Shown here: positions 53,356-62,473 of the stretch, piece after piece
Position numbering within the stretch: the stretch's first letter is position 1
Layout: each line of letters starts with the position of its first letter
DNA from: Paucibacter aquatile
GTDB lineage: Bacteria > Pseudomonadota > Gammaproteobacteria > Burkholderiales > Burkholderiaceae_C
NCBI RefSeq assembly: GCF_002885975.1
Contig: NZ_POSP01000003.1
Location: forward strand, 2,976,001 to 3,040,000
DNA length: 64,000 bases
Direction of reading: 5' to 3'
Made by a program: the position numbers and the translations under genes
Notes under the pieces: model-generated
Told to the model about the DNA's origin: nothing
Databases searched by the model: none
The model's input: the letters and a program-made list of their open reading frames with translations, nothing else

Positions 53356-54981
53356 TCAGGCCTTCTTGCCGGGTGCCTTCACCAGCGATTCGCAGGTTTC
53401 GCGTTGCTTGTCGGCCGTGTCGACCTTGGCGCAGATGCCGTCGAGCTGGGTCTTCAGGCGGCTGAGCACGGCATCATGCTGGCCCTTGTCGTTCCACTTG
53501 GCCAGCGAGCTGCCCACCTTCTGCAGCGAACGGGCGCTGCGCTCGTAGAAGCTGCCCTTGTCCTGCGCCGCTTCGTTGAAGAGCTGGGCGGCGGTCTTCT
53601 CGATGCGGGCGGCGTCCTGCGGCGCCAGCTCGGTCAGGGCGGCGAAATAGCCGGAGCCCCACTGCAGGCGGGTGGCCGGGCCTTCGCTCTTGTTGAAGGC
53701 CTCCTCGTACCACTTCAGGGCCTCGTCCTTGCGGCCTTGCTTCTTGGCATTGCTGCCCAGGGAGCTCATCAGGTAGTAGGGCGAGTGGCTCTTGCTCAGG
53801 CTGGCCTTGAGCAGATCGTCGCTGTCCTTCCACTGGCCGGCCTGGCCCAGCAGGTAGGCGGCCGAGGTGATCACGGCCTGGCGCTCGTAGCCATCGGTGA
53901 TCTCGCGGGCGGCGCGGGCGGCGTGGTCCTTCGCTTCCTTGACCAGGGCCGGGTTCAGCTTGGGATGCAGCTCGGTCGGTGCGACATCGAGACGGGCCAG
54001 TTGCACCCGGGTCAGCAGGGCTTGCAGACGGTCGCCGCGCGACAGGGTGGCATCGGCTTCCAGGCGCTTCAGCGCGGTTTCGTACTGCGCCAGCAGGGCA
54101 TTGCGCTCCGCGCCGGCGGCCGGGGCCAGGGTCTTGACGATGTCCGTCGCGCCGTAGGCCAGCACATCCATCTGGGCACGGCTTTGCTCGGCGCTCTCCA
54201 GCACCTTGCTCACACGTTCGCGCAGGGCGGCATCGACCTTCAGGGCTTTGCCATTGTCATTGGCCGACAGGGCCTTGAGCCACAGCCGGGTGCCGGTGTC
54301 GGCGTCCACGCCTTGTGAGGCGGCGGCCAGCTGGGCCAGCAGGCCCGGCAGCTCGGCCGGCGGCACCAGCTGCTGCTCATCGGTCTCCCAGGAGTAGAAG
54401 CCCAGCAGGCGCCACTCGTTGGCGTTCAGCTTCTTGCCGGCTTTGGCATCGGCCAGCACGCTCTTGACCGGGCGGCCACCGGCCAGGCCCAGCTGCAGCA
54501 CCTTGATGACCTGGGGCGCATCGATCTCGCCCGGCAGGCGGGTCAGCTCCTGGCCCTCGGGGTTGAACAGAATCATGGTCGGGTAGCCGCGCACCTTGAA
54601 GCGGGTGCCCAGCTTTTGCGCGCCGGGCAGGTCACCGTCGATGTGCACCGGCACGATGGCACGCGTCTGTTCGATGAAATCCACGCGGTTGAACAGGGTC
54701 GCCTTCAGCTGGTTGCAGGGCGGGCACCACTTGGCGCCCCAGTACAGCAGCACCGGCTTTTTCTCGGCGCGGGCCTGAGCGAAAGCGCGTTCGATGTCGG
54801 CATCACCGGCGGCCGGCTGCCAGGCCACGCTGGCCGTGGCGCTGGCGGCCGCCTGGGCCGCGGGAAGCCAGGTGCTGGCGCCTCCGGCGCTCATCAAGGC
54901 CAGGCTCAGCGCCGCAGCGCGGGCCAGGGTGCTCGGGCGCAGCAGGGGGCTGCGGGCTTGGGAAGCGGTGGCGAGGCTCAT
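53356..54981 (-). CDS. Exported thioredoxin-fold protein with TPR-like C-terminal region
   Basis: 541 residues from ATG 54981. A signal peptide (ALSLALMSAGGASTWLPAAQA) precedes a thioredoxin domain (about 60-180) with YWGAKWCPPCNQLK as the active site and VRGYPTMILF as the cis-Pro loop. The remaining 350 residues are alpha-helical and TPR-like (DEALKWYEEAFNKSEGPATR). Probably a periplasmic thiol-disulfide oxidoreductase with a partner-binding region. Two cysteines near the end (DGICAK, RETCES) may be disulfide-linked. Confidence 0.88.
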   Translation of the reverse strand: MSLATASQARSPLLRPSTLARAAALSLALMSAGGASTWLPAAQAAASATASVAWQPAAGDADIERAFAQARAEKKPVLLYWGAKWCPPCNQLKATLFNRVDFIEQTRAIVPVHIDGDLPGAQKLGTRFKVRGYPTMILFNPEGQELTRLPGEIDAPQVIKVLQLGLAGGRPVKSVLADAKAGKKLNANEWRLLGFYSWETDEQQLVPPAELPGLLAQLAAASQGVDADTGTRLWLKALSANDNGKALKVDAALRERVSKVLESAEQSRAQMDVLAYGATDIVKTLAPAAGAERNALLAQYETALKRLEADATLSRGDRLQALLTRVQLARLDVAPTELHPKLNPALVKEAKDHAARAAREITDGYERQAVITSAAYLLGQAGQWKDSDDLLKASLSKSHSPYYLMSSLGSNAKKQGRKDEALKWYEEAFNKSEGPATRLQWGSGYFAALTELAPQDAARIEKTAAQLFNEAAQDKGSFYERSARSLQKVGSSLAKWNDKGQHDAVLSRLKTQLDGICAKVDTADKQRETCESLVKAPGKKA

Positions 54982-55227
54982 CGTGGTGTCGGTCACTCGT
55001 TGGGCCACCCCGTGCCGGGTCGGCGCGAAGCGGTGGGATGAATGGAGGGTTGGATTGCAAGCAGATGCAGGATTGTGCGGCGTCTGCGCAAAACCTGCCT
55101 ATGCGGGGCGCTCCTGAGCTTAGGCGTTTTGTGGCGCATGCCATGCGCTTATCGCACCGCAGGCGGCCGAAGCGGGTGGCTTGGCCATTCCCGGCGCCGG
55201 CCGAGGCAGCGGTTATCCTGCCGCCCC

Positions 55228-56934
55228 ATGTACGCGTCCTATTTCGGCCTGAAACACGCCCCGTTCTCGATCGCGCCGGACCCGCATTACCTCTTCATGA
55301 GCGAGCGCCACCGCGAGGCCCTCGCCCATCTGCTCTATGGCCTGGAGGGCGGCGGCGGCTTCGTGCTGCTCACCGGCGAAATCGGCGCCGGCAAGACCAC
55401 GGTCTGCCGCTGCTTTCTGGAGCAGATCCCGCCGAACTGCAACGTCGCCTACATCTTCAACCCCAAGCTCACGGTGCGCGAGCTGCTGCAGGCCATCTGC
55501 GACGAGTTCCATGTGCCGGTGCCCGCGGGCGCGCAGACGGTCAAGGACTACCTCGACCCGCTCAACGCTTTCCTGCTGGCCCAGCACGCCGCCGGTCGCA
55601 ACAACGTCCTGATCATCGACGAGGCGCAGAACCTCTCGGCCGATGTGCTGGAGCAGCTGCGCCTGCTGACCAATCTCGAAACCGCCACGCGCAAGCTGCT
55701 GCAGGTGGTGCTGATCGGCCAGCCCGAGCTGCGCGGCATGCTGGCCCGGCCGGAGCTGGAGCAGTTGGCCCAGCGCGTGATTGCGCGCTTCCACCTGGGC
55801 GCCCTGTCCGAGGCCGAGACGGCCCAGTACATCCAGCACCGCATGAAAGTGGCCGGCCTCACCGGACCGCTGCCCCTGGATCACGCCGCCCTGCGCAGGG
55901 TTCACCGCCTGACCCGCGGCGTGCCGCGCCGCATCAACCTGCTCTGTGATCGCGCGCTTTTGGGGGCCTATGCCGGCAGCCAGGCCAAGGTCACGCCGGC
56001 CATCGTGCGCCAGGCCGCGGCTGAGGTGTTCGATGCGCCGCCGGCCAGCCCGGGGCGCGGGTTGCCGCGTCTGGGGTTCGGCCTGGCGGTGCTCTCGGCG
56101 GTGGTGCTGGTCGGCGCCGGGCTGACTTGGGCCGTGCAAACGCAATCTTCGGCAGGACGAAAACAAGCCGCCAGCTCGGCGGCTTTGTTGGCTGCGACCC
56201 CTTCAGTTCCGGCTTCTGCCGCGGCCTCCTCGGTCCCGGCCGCCGCCAGCGCCGCGGCGCCGCCGGCCTCGGCTGCCAGCAGCATGCCCCCGCCCGAGCG
56301 GCCAACTGCCGAGCCGCTGCAACTGGCCGACTGGACGCCATCCGATGCTGGCGCCTGGGCCGCGCTGGCCGAGCGCTGGGGCTTGCCCCTGGCGCCGAAC
56401 GAGGCAAAACCCTGTGACGCGGCCGCCCTGCAAGGCCTGCAGTGCTACCGCAGCGTCAGCGGCAGCCTGTCCCTGATCCGCTTGATGGACCGGCCGGTGC
56501 TTTTGACCCTGCAGCGCCCGGGCCAGGCGCCGGCCCTGGCCGCGCTGGTGGGCCTGGACGGGCAGGAGCTGACGCTGTGGGTGGACGGCCGGCCGCGCCG
56601 GCTGGCGCTGGCGGAGCTGGCCAGCGCCTGGCGCGGTGAGTTCAGCACCTTGTGGCGCGCGCCGCCGGGCTATGCCGAGCGGGCCGCCAATGCCGGGCCC
56701 TTGCGCGAATGGCTGGCCGGCCAGCTGGACGCCCTGAGTCGCAGCGCCGTGCCGGGCGGCGCCCCTGCTGCCGCTTCCGCTGTGCTGCCCGGCTGGGCCG
56801 AGCTGAGCCCGCGCATCCAGGCTTTCCAAGCCAGTCAGGGCTTGCAGCCGGACGGCCGCGTCGGCCCGATCACGCTGATGCAACTCAACCGCGCCGCGGG
56901 TGTGGACGAGCCGCGGCTGGCGCCAGCGCGCTGA
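55228..56934 (+). CDS. ExeA/GspA-like ATPase with peptidoglycan-binding domain
   Basis: 568 residues from ATG 55228 (MYASYFGLKHAPFSIAPDPHYLFMS, the family start). AAA ATPase with Walker A LTGEIGAGKTTVCR and Walker B VLIIDEAQNLS. One membrane helix follows at about 275-295 (LGFGLAVLSAVVLVGAGLTWAV), then a Pro/Ala/Ser-rich linker. The C-terminal PG_binding_1 domain reads IQAFQASQGLQPDGRVGPITLMQLN. ExeA with ExeB inserts the type II secretion secretin through the cell wall. gspB-like gene follows at 50 bp. Confidence 0.93.
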   Translation: MYASYFGLKHAPFSIAPDPHYLFMSERHREALAHLLYGLEGGGGFVLLTGEIGAGKTTVCRCFLEQIPPNCNVAYIFNPKLTVRELLQAICDEFHVPVPAGAQTVKDYLDPLNAFLLAQHAAGRNNVLIIDEAQNLSADVLEQLRLLTNLETATRKLLQVVLIGQPELRGMLARPELEQLAQRVIARFHLGALSEAETAQYIQHRMKVAGLTGPLPLDHAALRRVHRLTRGVPRRINLLCDRALLGAYAGSQAKVTPAIVRQAAAEVFDAPPASPGRGLPRLGFGLAVLSAVVLVGAGLTWAVQTQSSAGRKQAASSAALLAATPSVPASAAASSVPAAASAAAPPASAASSMPPPERPTAEPLQLADWTPSDAGAWAALAERWGLPLAPNEAKPCDAAALQGLQCYRSVSGSLSLIRLMDRPVLLTLQRPGQAPALAALVGLDGQELTLWVDGRPRRLALAELASAWRGEFSTLWRAPPGYAERAANAGPLREWLAGQLDALSRSAVPGGAPAAASAVLPGWAELSPRIQAFQASQGLQPDGRVGPITLMQLNRAAGVDEPRLAPAR

Positions 56935-56984
56935 ACGCAGCGGACGACCGAACGAACGATAGAAGAGAGATCAAACGAGCCGCC

Positions 56985-57701
56985 ATGTCCTACATCCTCG
57001 ACGCCCTGCGCCGTGCCGAAGCCGACCGCGAACGCGAGCGCGGCCAGGTCCCCGGCCTGCACGCCCAGCCACCCGCAGGCGGCGCCGCCGCGGTGGGCGC
57101 TGCTCTGAGCCCGCGCCGAGGGCGGCTCTGGGCCGCTGGCGGCGCCGTCGTTGTGCTCCTGCTGGTGGGGGTCGGCGTGGGCAGCTGGTGGGCCGGCGGC
57201 AGCAGCCCGGCGGATGTACCTGTCAGTGGGCCTGTCGGTCAGCTGCCGCAGCAGCAGCAGCGTGCCGAGGCGCCGCCGCTGCCAGCCGTCGCTGGCACTG
57301 CCCCAACATTGCCGGCATCAGCGCCGACATCCACACGAATTGCGGTCCCAACGCTGCCGCCTCCGCCGCTTGCGGCCCCGGCGCCCGTCATCGCGCCGCC
57401 CGTCACCGCGCTCAAGCCCTCCGCTTCCGCCCCAGTGCTGGCCGCCAAGGCCAGCGCGCCCACGGAGGCCGCGCCCATCCCGCGCCTGGCCGAGTTGCCC
57501 GAGAGCCTGCGACGCGAGCTGCCCAAGCTGGCGATCAGCGGTTCCGTCTATTCCGAAGACCCGGCCAGCCGTTTCGTGATCGCTAATGGCGAGGTGCTGC
57601 GCGAAGGCGCCAAGCTCGGCCCCGAGCATGTACTCGAACAAATCGGCACGCGCGAGCTGGTGCTGCGCTTCAAAGGTCAACGCTACCGGCAGGCGCTGTA
57701 G
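56985..57701 (+). CDS. GspB/ExeB-like type II secretion assembly protein
   Basis: 238 residues. The N-terminus MSYILDALRRAEADRERERG is the hallmark of GspB proteins. A membrane helix lies at about 47-68 (LWAAGGAVVVLLLVGVGVGSWW), followed by a long Pro/Ala linker. The C-terminal T2SSB domain reads LPKLAISGSVYSEDPASRFV and ends LVLRFKGQRYRQAL. It partners ExeA in placing the GspD secretin. The main gsp operon is not in the window. Confidence 0.9.
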   Translation: MSYILDALRRAEADRERERGQVPGLHAQPPAGGAAAVGAALSPRRGRLWAAGGAVVVLLLVGVGVGSWWAGGSSPADVPVSGPVGQLPQQQQRAEAPPLPAVAGTAPTLPASAPTSTRIAVPTLPPPPLAAPAPVIAPPVTALKPSASAPVLAAKASAPTEAAPIPRLAELPESLRRELPKLAISGSVYSEDPASRFVIANGEVLREGAKLGPEHVLEQIGTRELVLRFKGQRYRQAL

Positions 57702-57711
57702 GGCTCGCGAA

Positions 57712-58455
57712 CTAACACCCACGCGCGTGGAACCAGAGGTTCGGCCGGCCGGCCGCATTCCGCAGCGGCAGCCACAGCTCGAACACTTCATCCGGCAGGG
57801 GGCTGCGCTCGCATTCCTTCACCCCGCTTGCGGCCAGATGCAGCCAGGTCTGCCCATCCACGATGCGGCGGCCCAGCACATGGGCCGAGCGCAAGGCCGG
57901 GGCCTTGGCGCGATCGCCAATCTGCAGGCTCTGCCCTGAGTTGCCCGGCTGGCTGCGCGCCTGTTCGATGGCGCCCTCCAGCAGGTAGAGCCAGGGCTTG
58001 TCGGCCCAGAGCGCTTCGAGCGAGATGAAGCCTGTTTCGCAAGATTCATGGACCCAGGCGCTGCCCGAGCGCAGGAGCAGCTGGCACCAGGGGCCCGATC
58101 TTGCGATGGCGATGGCGGCCGGCTGCTCGTACTCGATCTCGATCGTCGGCAGGGCCTCGGCCTGCGGGGCACCATACCGTCGCAGGCCCACAACTCGCCC
58201 GCTGCTGCAACCGCCCTCCGGTTCAGGCTTCGCCGCGCGGACGAGCTCGAGCGTGCCGATGGGCACCTTGGCCCGAGGTTTTGCAAAGATCGGGACAGGC
58301 TTGGCCGGCGTCGGGTCGCAGGGATCGGCGCCGAACAGCCCGGGCCAGCGCAGCACGCCCACCATGCCGGCCGGGGGATGGCGTTCGGGCTGCTGGGCGC
58401 ATGCGGGGTGAACAAGGGCGAACAGGCCCCCAACGATCAGCGCAAGGCTTCTCAT
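57712..58455 (-). CDS. Hypothetical secreted protein
   Basis: 247 residues with a signal peptide (MRSLALIVGGLFALVHPACA). The mature part has several cysteines (DPCDPTPAK, GGCSSGRV, PWCQLLL, HESCETGF, KECERS, HARGC) and beta-like segments with GSAWVHESCETG, reminiscent of an SH3-like fold. No enzyme motif. Convergent with the gspB-like gene (10 bp between stops). Confidence 0.7.
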   Translation of the reverse strand: MRSLALIVGGLFALVHPACAQQPERHPPAGMVGVLRWPGLFGADPCDPTPAKPVPIFAKPRAKVPIGTLELVRAAKPEPEGGCSSGRVVGLRRYGAPQAEALPTIEIEYEQPAAIAIARSGPWCQLLLRSGSAWVHESCETGFISLEALWADKPWLYLLEGAIEQARSQPGNSGQSLQIGDRAKAPALRSAHVLGRRIVDGQTWLHLAASGVKECERSPLPDEVFELWLPLRNAAGRPNLWFHARGC

Positions 58456-58484
58456 GCGGGCAGCCTGTCGGCCATGTCATGCCC

Positions 58485-58787
58485 TCAGCGCGGACGCTGA
58501 ACCGCGGTGGCGTCGTCCAGAACGAGAGTGATGCCGCCGAAGTGACGGGCGCACAGGTTGTACATGCCGCAGACGATCCAGGTGCTCAGGTACAGGCTCA
58601 GCCACCAGCCGACCGGCACCAGGAACAAGGCCAGAGCCATGGGCATGTTGTGGAACGTGGCGACACCGGGCAGCCAGATGCTCAGCAGGCCGGCCAGAAG
58701 CATGCCGGCCAAGGCCAGCGCTCCGCCGACGGCGGCCACGATGCGCGCGGCTGCGCGGGGTGGGATGTGATGGATCACCTGTTGCAT
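58485..58787 (-). CDS. Hypothetical two-helix membrane protein
   Basis: 100 residues with two hydrophobic helices (about 14-40, ARIVAAVGGALALAGMLLAGL; and about 48-75, MPMALALFLVPVGWWLSLYL) and a charged C-terminus. No family recognised. It lies 29 bp upstream of the secreted hypothetical gene on the same strand. Confidence 0.62.
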   Translation of the reverse strand: MQQVIHHIPPRAAARIVAAVGGALALAGMLLAGLLSIWLPGVATFHNMPMALALFLVPVGWWLSLYLSTWIVCGMYNLCARHFGGITLVLDDATAVQRPR

Positions 58788-58864
58788 GGTGGGTCAGCTG
58801 CCTTTCCTCGGGCTCTGCTCGGTTCGGTCATGTTGCGGTGATTCTCGCCCGATAGGGCTGGGGC

Positions 58865-59281
58865 TCATTCCGCCGCCAGCTTGCCCTTCACATGGCGCGC
58901 AAAGTTGTCCAGGATGGCTTGCCAGCCCGTGCGCTGCTGCGCTTCCGAGTGGGTGGTCTCGCCGTCGAACGTGACCGTCACCTGGACGCCTGCGGCGCTC
59001 TCGCTGAACTCGACGATGCCGCTGCGGTCGCCAAACACGTACTCGATGCGCTGATGCGGTGCGATGTGCGTGTACTCGCCCGCGAAATCAAAACCAAAGG
59101 AGCCGTCCTTGGCCTCCATGCGCGAAGAAAACTTGCCGCCCGGCCGCAGGTCGACGGTGGCCGCGGTCGTGTGCCAATCCGGCGAGGCGGTGTTCCAGAC
59201 CTTGATGTCCTCGGGCGTGGTGTAGGCCAGCCAGACCGCAGGCAGGGGAGCGGGGACGAGGGTGGTGACGGTGATTTTCAT
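58865..59281 (-). CDS. SRPBCC/AHSA1 family protein
   Basis: 138 residues. The Bet v 1-like START fold is shown by TTLVPAPLPAVWLAYTTPEDIKVWN, then GGKFSSRMEAKDGSFGFDFAGEY and the C-terminal helix RTGWQAILDNFARHVKG. Typical of AHSA1-type proteins, which bind hydrophobic ligands in an interior cavity; ligand unknown. Single gene. Confidence 0.9.
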   Translation of the reverse strand: MKITVTTLVPAPLPAVWLAYTTPEDIKVWNTASPDWHTTAATVDLRPGGKFSSRMEAKDGSFGFDFAGEYTHIAPHQRIEYVFGDRSGIVEFSESAAGVQVTVTFDGETTHSEAQQRTGWQAILDNFARHVKGKLAAE

Positions 59282-59444
59282 GGGAACTCCGCTGGTTGAG
59301 TGTGGGGCAGAAGGTCAGGGCTTTGATTGAACGATGGGAAAACACGGGGGCCGATACGGATCGAGGAAGGCCCGTGTTCTTCGCACCGCCCGCGACCGAG
59401 GCGTGTGCTTTCTCTCTCCACCGCACGTTTGACCCCGATGGCCC

Positions 59445-59753
59445 TCAAGCGCTGATCTGATTCGATCCATTGTCAACCGTGACCGCGCTCTCGAAATAGC
59501 GAACGACAGGCTCGGTTTGGTACTTCTCGCGAACGAACACGCGCCAGGCCTCGGTGTACATCGATTCGGCTTCGGCGCGAGAGTTCCACAAGTAGACGCC
59601 CCCCGCGGTTTGGCCGTCTTCGGACAGCACATAGTGCTTGCGGAGCAGGCCAGGCACGCCCAGGTACTTGGGAGCGGTACTGAGAAAGATCTGGCGTGCT
59701 TCTTCGCCGCTGAGCGGCCTTGGCAAGCTGAACGATGTGGTGACGATGATCAT
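59445..59753 (-). CDS. YdhR-like dimeric alpha/beta-barrel protein
   Basis: 102 residues, a ferredoxin-like barrel: IIVTTSFSLPRPLSGEEARQIF, VPGLLRKHYVLSEDGQTAGG, VYLWNSRAEAESMYTEAW. This resembles the YdhR/monooxygenase-like family, small dimeric proteins sometimes involved in aromatic compound turnover. No cofactor motif. Single gene, 160 bp upstream of the SRPBCC gene. Confidence 0.78.
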   Translation of the reverse strand: MIIVTTSFSLPRPLSGEEARQIFLSTAPKYLGVPGLLRKHYVLSEDGQTAGGVYLWNSRAEAESMYTEAWRVFVREKYQTEPVVRYFESAVTVDNGSNQISA

Positions 59754-60015
59754 GTGGGCCTCCCGGGGACAGGACAGGGTAGGGTGACGGTGCCCGGCTG
59801 TGGCGAACCAACCAAGGATGGGAGATCGGGTGAAAGCCGACTTTGCCGGGCCATAACGTCAAGTGGCATGGACAGTCTACGTGCTGGAAATGAATCGAGT
59901 TTGACGCGGGTGATCTACCCAGCGCAGCTGTCCGCGTGGCGTCTGCGGTCCCGGGCGACGCAGACTCCTTGTTCCCCTGCATGATGGAGCCCCAGCCAGC
60001 GAATCCCAGCCCACC

Positions 60016-60753
60016 ATGCCGCCCGCCAAACCCCAGCTCCGAATCGTGCCGCCTTCACCCTCTCGCGATTCCCTCCCGCAACGCCTGGAAAAGACCTTGG
60101 CTTGTTTGCGGGCCGAGGCGCGGCCCGAGCAGTTGGCGGGCATGGCGCGCTTCGGGCTGACCGGGGCCAAGCGCCTGGGCTTGGCGGTGCCCACGCTGCG
60201 CAGTCTGGGCAAGGCGCTGGGCCAGGACCATGCGCTGGCGCTGGCGCTCTGGGACAGCGGCATTCCGGAGGCGCAGATCCTCGCTTCTTTGCTGGCAGAG
60301 CCGGAGCGTCTGAGTGCGGCCGAGATGGACCATTGGGCGCAGAGCATGGAGTCCTGGGACGTCTGCGATCAGGCCTGCCTGAACGCCTTTCGGCGCACGC
60401 CGCTGGCCTGGGGCCGCATCGAGGTCTGGGCGGAGGACGAGGCAGAGTTCGTCAAGCGGGCGGCGTTTTCGCTGCTGGCGGTGCTGGCCGTGCATGACAA
60501 GGCCTGCTCGGACGAGGCCTTCAGCGAGCAATTTCCAAGAATCGAAGCCGCCGCGGCCGACCCGCGTAACTTCGTCAAGAAATCGGTCAGCTGGGCCCTG
60601 CGCCAGATCGGCAAGCGCAACCCGGTGCTACGCGCCCGGGCTTTGCTCATCGCGAAGCGCCTGCGCGAGCGCCCCGAGCCCAGCGCGCGCTGGATCGGCG
60701 CCGACGCCTGGCGCGAGCTGATCCGCAGCCCTGACCCCAGCCCTGCCGATTGA
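60016..60753 (+). CDS. DNA alkylation repair protein (AlkD-like)
   Basis: 245 residues of HEAT-like repeats. Typical segments are LAGMARFGLTGAKRLGLAVPTLRSLGK, HWAQSMESWDVCDQACLNAF (conserved W-D) and DPRNFVKKSVSWALRQIGKRN (conserved Lys, Trp, Arg-Gln-Ile). AlkD removes N3- and N7-alkylated purines without base flipping. It stands alone. The start ATG 60016 gives the expected N-terminus. Confidence 0.92.
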   Translation: MPPAKPQLRIVPPSPSRDSLPQRLEKTLACLRAEARPEQLAGMARFGLTGAKRLGLAVPTLRSLGKALGQDHALALALWDSGIPEAQILASLLAEPERLSAAEMDHWAQSMESWDVCDQACLNAFRRTPLAWGRIEVWAEDEAEFVKRAAFSLLAVLAVHDKACSDEAFSEQFPRIEAAAADPRNFVKKSVSWALRQIGKRNPVLRARALLIAKRLRERPEPSARWIGADAWRELIRSPDPSPAD

Positions 60754-60805
60754 GCACGCATCTTCACTCCTTCACCCGTTCACCCAATCACGCATTCACC
60801 CACCC

Positions 60806-61300
60806 ATGAGCACCGAACAACGTCTCGCCCAGCTGGGCCTGGTCCTGCCCCCAAGCAGCGCGCCGGCCGGCAACTATGTGGCTGCGCTGCGCAGCGGGCC
60901 CTGGCTGTTCTTGTCCGGCAAGGCACCGTCGCCGGTGGACGGGGTATTGCCGCGCGGCAAGCTGGGCCGCGAGTTCAGCGCCGAGCAGGGTTATGCCTTC
61001 GCGCGCTCGGCGGCGCTGGAGCTGATTGCGGCGCTGCGGGCCGAGCTCGGCTCGCTCGACGAGGTGGTCCAGTTCGTCGAGCTGCAGGGTTCGCTTCACA
61101 CCGTGCCCGAGTTCGAGGCCCATGCCGAGGTGCTGGACGGCGCCTCGGATCTGCTGCACCAGGTCTTCGGCCCGGTGCGGGGCCGCCATGTGCGCTCGGT
61201 GGTGGGCGTGTGCTCGCTGCGCAAGGGCGTGCCTTTGACGCTCAAGGCCACGGTCGAGATTCGCCCGGCTGCGGCGACACCTAGATCGAGCAAGACCTGA
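60806..61300 (+). CDS. RidA family protein
   Basis: 164 residues, close to YjgF/RidA size. It begins EQRLAQLGLVLPPSSAPAGNYVAALRSG as in the group with an N-terminal helix; LFLSGKAPSPVDGVLPRGKLG and the C-terminal segment RHVRSVVGVCSLRKGVPLTLKATVEI follow. RidA deaminates reactive enamines and imines formed by PLP enzymes; in this divergent subgroup the activity is uncertain. GTTCAC-type repeats lie just upstream. Confidence 0.88.
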   Translation: MSTEQRLAQLGLVLPPSSAPAGNYVAALRSGPWLFLSGKAPSPVDGVLPRGKLGREFSAEQGYAFARSAALELIAALRAELGSLDEVVQFVELQGSLHTVPEFEAHAEVLDGASDLLHQVFGPVRGRHVRSVVGVCSLRKGVPLTLKATVEIRPAAATPRSSKT

Positions 61301-61518
61301 CCCTGTTCCCACCGCTGCCCCCGGGGGCGAACCGTGGTGAAAAGGCCGGGTTTTTCCCATGACCTAGGGGGGACAAGCGCGGCCCCAGGCGATACCCTCG
61401 CTGCAGAGGCCGGGGTCGCCGCCCGCCAGCGCCTGAATCCGGCCGGTTCGGCGCTGATGAGGCTGCCGCCCTTGCCCTTGTTGATGACGAGAATCCCCCG
61501 AGTGGATGGAGTGCCCCG

Positions 61519-62427
61519 ATGACGATGATGAAGAACGCCTTTTCTCTTGCTGCCATGCCCGGCCGCCTGGCCCTCGGTGCCCTGGCCGCCGCCAGCCTCT
61601 TCCTGGGCAGCGCCGGCAGCGCCCTGGCCACGCCCACGCTGCTGGTGGATCGCGGCTTGCCCACGGCCAATCTGAACAGCCCGGCCGGCAGCCCGCGCAG
61701 CAACACCGCCGTCAATGCGGGCGCACCGCGCGAGTTCGCGGGCGATGACTTCCAGCTCGGCAACAGCCTGCTCGGCTGGAACGTCAGCAAGATCAGCACC
61801 TGGGTGGTGGGCGGCGCCACCGACAGTTTTCTGGGCGATCTGTACCGCTCGCTGTCCTTCTACATCGGCGACGCCGATGGCGACGGCCTGCAGCGCCTGG
61901 CCTTCTCCAACCTGAGCAGCGGCAGCGACGCCACCCCGGGCAGCGGCAGCGGCCCCAGCATCAGCGCCACCCGCGTGGCCTATGTCGATGGCAGCACCTT
62001 CGACAGCCCCGAGGGTCCGCGCGCGCTTTACCGCGTGGATTTCGACAACCTGGGCCTGCATTTCGCGTCCAACACCCTGGTGCAGTTCGGCATCGATCTG
62101 GACGGTGGCCGCGGCACCTTTGCCCATGCCAGCAACGCCGCCCTGAGCGGCCTGCCGCAACCCGGTGCCGACGACCGCTACCGCCTGTTCAAACTCAGCG
62201 ACAGCATTCCCGGCACCGCCGATTTCACCGGCTTTGCCTGCACCGGCCAGGATGCCGGCTGCGTCGGCGGCGCCTTCACCAGCGATGTGAACGTGCAGGT
62301 CTTCGGCAATGCCGTGCCCGAGCCTGGCACCGTGGCGCTGAGCGGCATCGCCTTGCTGGCCCTGGCGGGCAGCCGGCGCCGCGCAGGGCGCGGGGCGCGG
62401 GGCTCCAGCCGCTCAAGCCTGATGTGA
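61519..62427 (+). CDS. PEP-CTERM sorting domain protein
   Basis: 302 residues. A signal peptide ends LFLGSAGSALA. The mature body is rich in Gly, Ser and Asp (YIGDADGDGLQRLAF) and probably beta-structured. The C-terminus carries the sorting signal: VPEPGTVALSGIALLALAGS followed by the basic tail RRRAGRG. Exosortase would cleave it after transport and anchor or release it in exopolysaccharide contexts. No exosortase gene is in the window. Confidence 0.9.
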   Translation: MTMMKNAFSLAAMPGRLALGALAAASLFLGSAGSALATPTLLVDRGLPTANLNSPAGSPRSNTAVNAGAPREFAGDDFQLGNSLLGWNVSKISTWVVGGATDSFLGDLYRSLSFYIGDADGDGLQRLAFSNLSSGSDATPGSGSGPSISATRVAYVDGSTFDSPEGPRALYRVDFDNLGLHFASNTLVQFGIDLDGGRGTFAHASNAALSGLPQPGADDRYRLFKLSDSIPGTADFTGFACTGQDAGCVGGAFTSDVNVQVFGNAVPEPGTVALSGIALLALAGSRRRAGRGARGSSRSSLM

Positions 62428-62473
62428 CGGACGGGCCGGGATCGCCGGCCTACCGCTTCTTTCTCTCATTCAT

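Noticed and set aside
61440..61480. GG-N10-GC pattern upstream of the PEP-CTERM gene, as a possible sigma-54 promoter
   Set aside because: Only the dinucleotides match; the wider TGGCAC-N5-TTGC consensus is absent and such spacing is common by chance in this GC-rich DNA.
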